Assembly (NCBI GenBank): GCA_020975725.1
Contig: QXJR01000017.1
Location: 435,001-499,000 of the forward strand
Length of the DNA stretch: 64,000 nt
From: Picocystis sp. L7
Lineage: Eukaryota; Chlorophyta; Picocystophyceae; Picocystales; Picocystaceae
Direction: 5' to 3'
Within the stretch, counting starts at the first letter, position 1. Each line of letters begins with the position of its first letter. A model generated the notes under the pieces. That model was not told the DNA's origin. It saw only the letters and a program-made list of their open reading frames with translations, and made no database searches. A program made the translations under genes and the position numbers. Below are positions 56,001 to 62,000 of the stretch, one piece after another.

Positions 56001-59000
56001 TCTCGGTGCTTGCCAGGACGCCCTTGTTGCCGGTGTGAACTTGACCTTAGCCCTGGACACCACATCCATGCTTTATGCTGCTAGTATGCTAGCTGTGGAC
56101 GGTCGCTGCAAGACTCTGGATGCAGCAGCGAGTGGCTACGTCCGTGGCGAGGCTTGCGTGTCTCTGTTGGTTTGGTCTGGTTCTTCCTCCTTGGGTGGTG
56201 CGGGTGGGTTTGCTGTGTTGCGTGCCACTTCTGTGAACCAGGACGGTCGCAGCAGCTCTCTGACGGCCCCCAATGGCCCTTCTCAACAGGAGGCCGTGCG
56301 CAGTGCCCTTCGCCTGGCCGGTGTGCCCCCGCACGAGCTGGACATGGTTCAGATGCACGGCACGGGTACTTCCTTGGGCGATCCCATTGAGGTGGGTGCT
56401 TTGAGTGCGGTGGTTTTGGGTGCCTCCTGTACGTCTCCTCGTTGTCCCTTGGTGTTGACGGCCGGCAAGTCGGGGACTGGGCACACGGAGCCCGCGGCCG
56501 GTTTGCTTGGCGTTTCCAAGGCCTTCTTGGGTCTTTCCCAGGCCGAGTGTCTCCCTATCCTCCACTTGCGCATGGTGAATCCTCACGTGTCTTCTGCCCT
56601 TTCCATGGCGGAGAAGCACGGGGGTGGTTTGGGGACGTCTTGTCTGATGCCTCGCGAGGGTAGCAGCCTTCCTCTGGGTCCTTCTTCCCAGCCATTGGCC
56701 AGCGGGGTGAGCGCTTTTGCCTTTCAGGGCACGAACGCCCACGCTCTGCTTGGTCTTGGCAGCACGGTCGCTTGCTCTGGCAGCGGGTCTCCGGCTGGCG
56801 GGGTTCGAGCCTGGCACCGCGAGCGTCACTGGGTCTGGCCTCGTCCCCACGCCTTGGTGCATCGTGCACCCCTGTCCAGTGGCAGCACGCAGACCCTAGA
56901 GGTACGCCTGGACAAATCCTTGGCTTCCTCTCTGTGGGACCACCGCGTGCAAGGCCAGGCCATCTTTCCCGGTGCAGGGTACTTGGAACTTGTTTCTTCC
57001 GGAGCCTTGCTCCTGCTGTCGGGTCTTGGGCAGAGCCAGTTTGCGTTTGTAGGCGGCAGCATTCCTGCTCCTTTGGTACTGCCTTCTTGGTCAAGGGACG
57101 AGTTGGGCAGCAGGGCGTCTGCTTTGGTGTCCATTGAATCGCCGTCGGGTGTTTGTCGCATTCACTCAGCAGGGCGGTCTGCTTCCTCCATTCCCCACAT
57201 GCAGGGTTCTTTTTGTGCGGTATCCCAAGCGCCGGCAATGGTGCCAGCGTCCGGTGGTTTGCTTTCCTCCGGCTGGTGCTTAGCCAGTGGTTGGGGGAGA
57301 CGCCCCTCAGTTTGCGAGGGCCGCATCTTGGTTGTGGGGGACCATACGGAAGCAGGGTGTCTGGTGCACCCTGCTGTGCTTGATTGTACCTTGCAGAGTG
57401 CAGCCGTTGGCAGTGTTGCACGTTCCGCTTCTCCTTCGCTGGAGACCCGTGTTCCTGCAGGGTTGGACGGGTATTTGGTGCATTCTAGGGTCAGCAAGGG
57501 TTGGGCGCTGGCCCGCTGTGCAGAGTTGGAGAAGCATTTGGGTCCACGCGCCTCGGGCAGTGTCTGGACTGATTTTGTCTTGAGTGATCCTAGCGGTCTT
57601 CCTTTGGGCACACTTTGTGGTTTGGAGGCAAAGTCCATGAGCCGGTCTGCATCCCCTGGCGAGGCGACCCAGGTGCCCCATGCATCCAAGGATATTCTGT
57701 ACGAACTTTCTTGGCGGGTATCTTCTCAGGCTTCAGCCTCTCCCAGTATTTGCCCGGACTTCCCCCCACGTATGGGGGCATCATTGTCCGCGTCTGCTTC
57801 TTCATCTTCTTTGGGATTGTTGGGTTTGCTGCGTATGCATCCGGGTCATGTTGGACTGACTACGTTTTCGGGCATGGGCGCCTTGGATTCTTCAGGCATC
57901 TGTGGGGCTCCCACCTGTTTCTCTGCCGGTGTGTTGGGATCCTCCATTTGGGGCATGTCGCGTGGTGCGAGCCAGGAGATGTCCCTGTCTGTGGATGGCT
58001 TGGGTTTAGACTGCCTTTCCAGCTTTGCTGGTCCGTCGACCAGTCTTGCACGTGGTTCCAGCCTGTACGGTACCCTGGCACGTTCTGGCTCTCTGTACGA
58101 GGCTGGTCTTTTGCCTAGCACGGCCCACAGTTTCCCGGACGAGTTCCGCTTGTTCCCGGTTCCTCGTGGTTCTTTGGGCAGCCTTCGTCCTCTCCCGCTG
58201 GAGGCTTCCCCGTTGGGTTCTTTGCGCGTGCGCGTGATGGCTGTCGGTTTGAACTTCCGTGACGTGTTGAACGTTTTGGGCATGTATCCTGGGGATCCGG
58301 GTCCTCCCGGTGGGGACTGTTCCTGCGTCCGTTCCTCTGGCGGCGGTTTCCACTCGGTGGGCGAGTCCGTGTTTGGTCTCTCTTCGGGTTGCCTTGGCAC
58401 GCACAGCGTGGCTTGGCGCGAGAGCCTTGCTCCCATGCCCTTGGGTATGACGTTTGAGGAGGCGGCCACCATGCCCAATGTGTTTGTGACGGTGGACATG
58501 TCTCTTCGTCGCTCTTGTGGCATGTTGCCTATGGACGGCGTGTTGGTCCATGCCGCTTCTGGTGGCGTGGGTCTTGCTGCCCTTCAGTTGGTCCCCTCGT
58601 TTGGTGCCCGTGCGTTTTCTACGGCGGGTCAGCCCACGAAGCGCGCTTTGCTTCGTGGTTTGGGTTCCGTTGGCGTTTGCAGTTCTCGCGACACTCGTTT
58701 TGTGGATTCCTTCAGCCAATTGGGTGGCGTTGGTTTGGTTTTGAACTCCCTTACGTCTACGGGCCTGGTGGGTGCTTCTCTGTCTTGCCTTGTCCCTTGC
58801 GGTCGTTTTGTGGAGATTGGCAAGCGCGACGTGTGGAGCGTGGCGGCTTGTTCGATGGAGCGTGTTGACGTGAGCTACGGTTTGGTTGCGGTTGACTTTC
58901 TTCCCCCTCGCGTGGTAGGGGACGCTCTTTGCAGCTTGTCTCGCGCTTGCTGCCTTGGTTTGGTCCATGCCTTGACCCACATCGTCCATGGCATGGGTTC

Positions 59001-62000
59001 GACCAGCTCTGCCTTGCGTCAGATGTCCCAGGCGAAGCACGTGGGCAAGGTGGTGGTTCGTTCTCCTTGCAGTTCGGTGTTGGTTCCTTGGGGTCGCACG
59101 TCCTTGACGGGCGGCACGGGCGCCTTGGGTTCTTTGGTCGCGTGTTGGTTGGTGGAGCAGGGTCAGGTTCGCGTTCAGCTTCTGGGTCGCACGGGTCGCG
59201 CCTCTTCTTCGACCTCCCTGTCTGTTCTGGGCTGGGGGGGTGCGGTGGAGTCCCTTCGCGCGGACGCTTCCAGCTCGGAGGAGTGTTTGCGTTCCCTTTG
59301 GGGTGGTTTGCTTGGTTCGACTCCCCTCTGGGGTTTGATGCACGCCGGCGGTGTGTTGATGGACTGCACGGTGTCGAACCAGACGGTTTCTACGGTCCGC
59401 GGCGTGTTTGGTCCCAAGGTGTCTTCCATGCAGTGGTTGGAGTCCTTTGGCGTTGGTTTTCCCTTGGGCAGTTCCGTTTTGTTCTCTTCTGTGGCTTCCC
59501 TTTTGGGTTCCCCGGGTCAGACGAACTACAGCGCGGCCAACGCCGCATTGGACGCTTGGGCCCACGCCCAGCGTTTGCGCGGTGGGGTGGCGGTGAGCGT
59601 TCAGTGGGGTGCATGGGCCGGGGGCGGCATGGCCACCCAGGATTCCAGCACGGCGCTTCGCGTGGAGCGCACGGGCATGGGGGTTTTGTCTGCGGACGAT
59701 GGCCTTGGTGCGCTTCGGGGTGTGTTGTTGGAGGCGGGTTCCCGCGCTTGTTCTTCTTTGGGTTGGGGCGGTCAGTTTGCTGCGGTCCCTTTTATTTGGG
59801 ATCGTTTCCTTCAGCGTGTTAGTTCGGTTAGCCCTCTGTTTTTGGAGTTTGCGGACCAGCTTCCTTCTAGCATCTTCTTGGGCGAGGAGTCTTCCTCTCT
59901 GGGAGTTTCTGGTGCGTCTCACGCGGGTGGTAGGCTTTCCGGTCTGAGTGCAGCAGATCGCCGCGCGCAGCTTGCAAGCCAGGTTCAAGATACCGTGCGC
60001 CAGGTGATGGGCACGGAGGTGGATGCGGATGAGCCTTTGATGGCGGCGGGTTTGGACTCTTTGGGCGCAGTGGAGGTTCGCAATGGCATTGAGCGATCAG
60101 TGGGTTTGGAGCTTCCCGGGACGCTTGTGTTTGACTACCCGTCGATTTCTGCCATCTCCGTGTACTTGGAGGAATGTTTGGGCGTTGGCGAGGATGAAGT
60201 TGGCTTGTCCTCCCCCGCTTCCGTTGTCCCCGGTGAGATGCAGGATTCAACGTTGGAATCCTCGGTATTTGTGGGCAGCATTTGCAGTCGTTTCCCCGGC
60301 GGCGATGTTGGGGGTGCGGTGGACGCGCGCCCCCTTGATGGGATCGGCGTGGTGTTATACGAGCGTTGGGACGTGGATTCTGTTTCTACAGAGGCCCCCG
60401 CTCGTTTTGCAGGCAACCTGAGGTGCGCGGACTTGTTTGACGGTGCCTTGTACGGTGTGTCTTCCACGGAGGCCTCTCTGATGGACGCCCAGCAGCGCTT
60501 GCTTTTGGAGTCGGCGCTTTGCAGCTTGACCTCCTGCCCTGGGCGTGTCTCTTTGTCCAGCACGGGTGCCTTTGTGGGCATCTCTGGCACGGACTACGGC
60601 AAGCTGGTGTCTCTTTCCAGGCACACGATTGGTCCTTACACGGCCACGGGGGGCACCTTGAGCGTTGCATCTGGCCGTCTCTCTTACACGTACGGCTGGA
60701 AGGGCGCTGCTTTGAGCGTGGACACGGCCTGTTCCTCCTCTTTGGTTGCCACCCACGTGTCGTTTTCTAGCATCCGTCTCGGTGCTTGCCAGGACGCCCT
60801 TGTTGCCGGTGTGAACTTGACCTTAGCCCCGGACACCACGTCCATGTTCCAGAGTGCGGGCATGTTGGCCCCGGACGGTCGCTGCAAGACTGTGGATGCA
60901 GCAGCGAGTGGCTACGTCCGTGGCGAGGCTTGCGTGTCTCTGTTGGTTTGGTCTGGTTCTTCCTCCTTGGGTGGTGCGGGTGGGTTTGCTGTGTTGCGTG
61001 CCACTTCTGTGAACCAGGACGGTCGCAGCAGCTCTCTGACGGCCCCCAATGGCCCTTCTCAACAGGAGGCCGTGCGCAGTGCCCTTCGCCTGGCCGGTGT
61101 GCCCCCGCACGAGCTGGACATGGTTCAGATGCACGGCACGGGTACTTCCTTGGGCGATCCCATTGAGGTGGGTGCTTTGAGTGCGGTGGTTTTGGGTGCC
61201 TCCTGTACGTCTCCTCGTTGTCCCTTGGTGTTGACGGCCGGCAAGTCGGGGACTGGGCACACGGAGCCCGCGGCCGGTTTGCTTGGCGTTTCCAAGGCCT
61301 TCTTGGGTCTTTCCCAGGCCGAGTGTCTCCCTATCCTCCACTTGCGCACGGTGAATCCTCACGTGTCTTCTGCCCTTTCCATGGCGGAGAAGCACGGGGG
61401 TGGTTTGGGGACGTCTTGTCTGATGCCTCGCGAGGGCAGCAGCCTTCCTCTGGGTCCTTCTTCCCAGCCATTGGCCAGCGGGGTGAGCGCTTTTGCCTTT
61501 CAGGGCACGAACGCCCACGCTCTGCTTGGTCTTGGCAGCACGGTCGCTTGCTCTGGCAGCGGGTCTCCGGCTGGCGGGGTTCGAGCCTGGCACCGCGAGC
61601 GTCACTGGGTCTGGCCTCGTCCCCACGCCTTGGTGCATCGTGCACCCCTGTCCAGTGGCAGCACGCAGACCCTAGAGGTACGCCTGGACAAATCCTTGGC
61701 TTCCTCTCTGTGGGACCACCGCGTGCAAGGCCAGGCCATCTTTCCCGGTGCAGGGTACTTGGAACTTGTTTCTTCCGGAGCCTTGCTCCTGCTGTCGGGT
61801 CTTGGGCAGAGCCAGTTTGCGTTTGTAGGCGGCAGCATTCCTGCTCCTTTGGTACTGCCTTCTTGGTCAAGGGACGAGTTGGGCAGCAGGGCGTCTGCTT
61901 TGGTGTCCATTGAATCGCCGTCGGGTGTTTGTCGCATTCACTCAGCAGGGCGGTCTGCTTCCTCCATTCCCCACATGCAGGGTTCTTTTTGTGCGGTATC

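Noticed and set aside
58006-59988. Minus-strand open frame of 660 codons opposite the PKS, with similar ones at 48685-50070 and 53728-55212
   Set aside because: It recurs in each module, is extremely Arg/Thr/His-rich without domains, and mirrors the biased codon use of the PKS sense strand. It is a shadow frame.
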